Below are positions 14,384 through 14,841 of a stretch of DNA of 14,841 bases, piece after piece. This DNA comes from Deltaproteobacteria bacterium (lineage in GTDB: Bacteria; Desulfobacterota; SM23-61), in NCBI GenBank assembly GCA_016234425.1, contig JACRCA010000239.1:1-14841 (forward strand), written 5' to 3'. Below the pieces are notes generated by a model. The model was not told the origin of the DNA and did no database searches. It worked only from the letters and a program-made list of their open reading frames with translations. How positions within the stretch are numbered: position 1 is the first letter of the stretch; the number at the start of each line of letters is the position of its first letter. The translations under genes and the position numbers were made by a program.

Positions 14384-14841
14384 TTATTCCCCCCTATCTC
14401 GAGCATTTTTTTCCGGAGATACATCTCTCCGGCCCAAGTTGTTCCTCATTCTTTCCCTGAATCCGCCATGGGAAATGAGGACTGCGGCCACGATTCCCAG
14501 GCCAATCAGATCGGTCCACAAGCCCGGGTCCAGCAGCAAGGGAAAAGTGCTTATGAATAGTGCCCTCTGCCAGAGGTTCCACCTTATCCCTCGGATGTAG
14601 AATTCCCCCTCTATGCCCATGGCGAGAACGACGACTCCCAACAAAGCGGTGGCGAAAGCCTGGATGATTTCCAAGACCGGCCCCTCCATCAGAAGAACCG
14701 GGTTGTAAACAAACATAAAAGGAACAATAAGTCCAGCAATGCCAAGGCGTACCGCAATCCAGGCTGTCTTCAGCCAGTCGGAACCAGCCATACCTGAGGC
14801 AATGTACACCGCAACACAGACCGGCGGGGTCAATGCTCCGA
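14384..14841 (-). CDS. TRAP transporter fused permease (TAXI-type DctQM), C-terminal 152 residues only
   Basis: The frame is open at the right window edge, so only the C-terminus is seen. It starts with GALTPPVCVAVYIASGMAG, a strongly conserved segment of TRAP large permease subunits, followed by AVRLGIAGLIVPFMFVYNP and two further hydrophobic segments (about 60-85 and 105-125 of the visible part). It ends in a charged tail. In TAXI systems the 4-TM and 12-TM subunits are usually fused, and the extra C-terminal helices seen here fit that form. It uses an ion gradient to take up the acid delivered by the binding protein. The stop is 1 nt before the TAXI start. Confidence 0.9.
   Translation of the reverse strand, partial: GALTPPVCVAVYIASGMAGSDWLKTAWIAVRLGIAGLIVPFMFVYNPVLLMEGPVLEIIQAFATALLGVVVLAMGIEGEFYIRGIRWNLWQRALFISTFPLLLDPGLWTDLIGLGIVAAVLISHGGFRERMRNNLGRRDVSPEKNARDRGE

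Overview
The window looks like part of a catabolic gene cluster from an anaerobic bacterium, most likely a Desulfobacterota/'deltaproteobacterial' type. This is inferred from gene content and from the style of intergenic palindromes, not from any marker gene. Every convincing gene is on the minus strand, so transcription runs from high to low coordinates. Both window edges cut a gene.

In transcription order: 14841-14384 is the C-terminal end of a fused TRAP transporter permease. Next come a TAXI-type periplasmic binding protein (14382-13393), a large ThDP-dependent acetolactate-synthase-like enzyme (13328-11598), a possible 23-residue ORF (11579-11508), a LUD/DUF162 protein (11506-10820), a LarA-like nickel-pincer racemase/epimerase (10802-9486) and an MmgE/PrpD-family protein (9495-8104, overlapping larA by 10 nt). 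These are tightly packed and are probably one operon. After a GC-rich hairpin comes a CaiB/BaiF CoA-transferase (7954-6722), then a DUF35 zinc-ribbon/OB-fold protein (6519-6112). A 360-bp spacer with repeat ends and a candidate promoter precedes an SCP-x type thiolase (5744-4578), which is followed closely by a gamma-glutamyltransferase-like Ntn hydrolase (4553-2946). A 430-bp spacer holding a MITE-like palindromic element separates these from a second TAXI binding protein (2515-1511) and a B12-dependent acyl-CoA mutase large subunit (1439 to beyond position 1).

The enzymes can be read as one pathway: uptake of an organic acid by the TRAP-TAXI transporter; inversion of a hydroxy-acid centre (LarA-like); dehydration, decarboxylation or epimerisation (MmgE/PrpD); ThDP-dependent C-C chemistry; CoA activation (CaiB/BaiF); thiolytic cleavage (thiolase + DUF35, as in BbsAB of toluene degradation); and carbon-skeleton rearrangement (B12 mutase). 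The substrate cannot be read from the sequence.

Three enzymes depart from their family at positions that normally contact substrate. The mutase has Thr where methylmalonyl-CoA mutase has catalytic His244. The GGT-like protein keeps the nucleophile but lacks the glutamate-binding residues. The MmgE/PrpD protein has Met in place of the His of the usual GFHPT motif. These suggest an unusual substrate and are the main reason to look closely at the locus.
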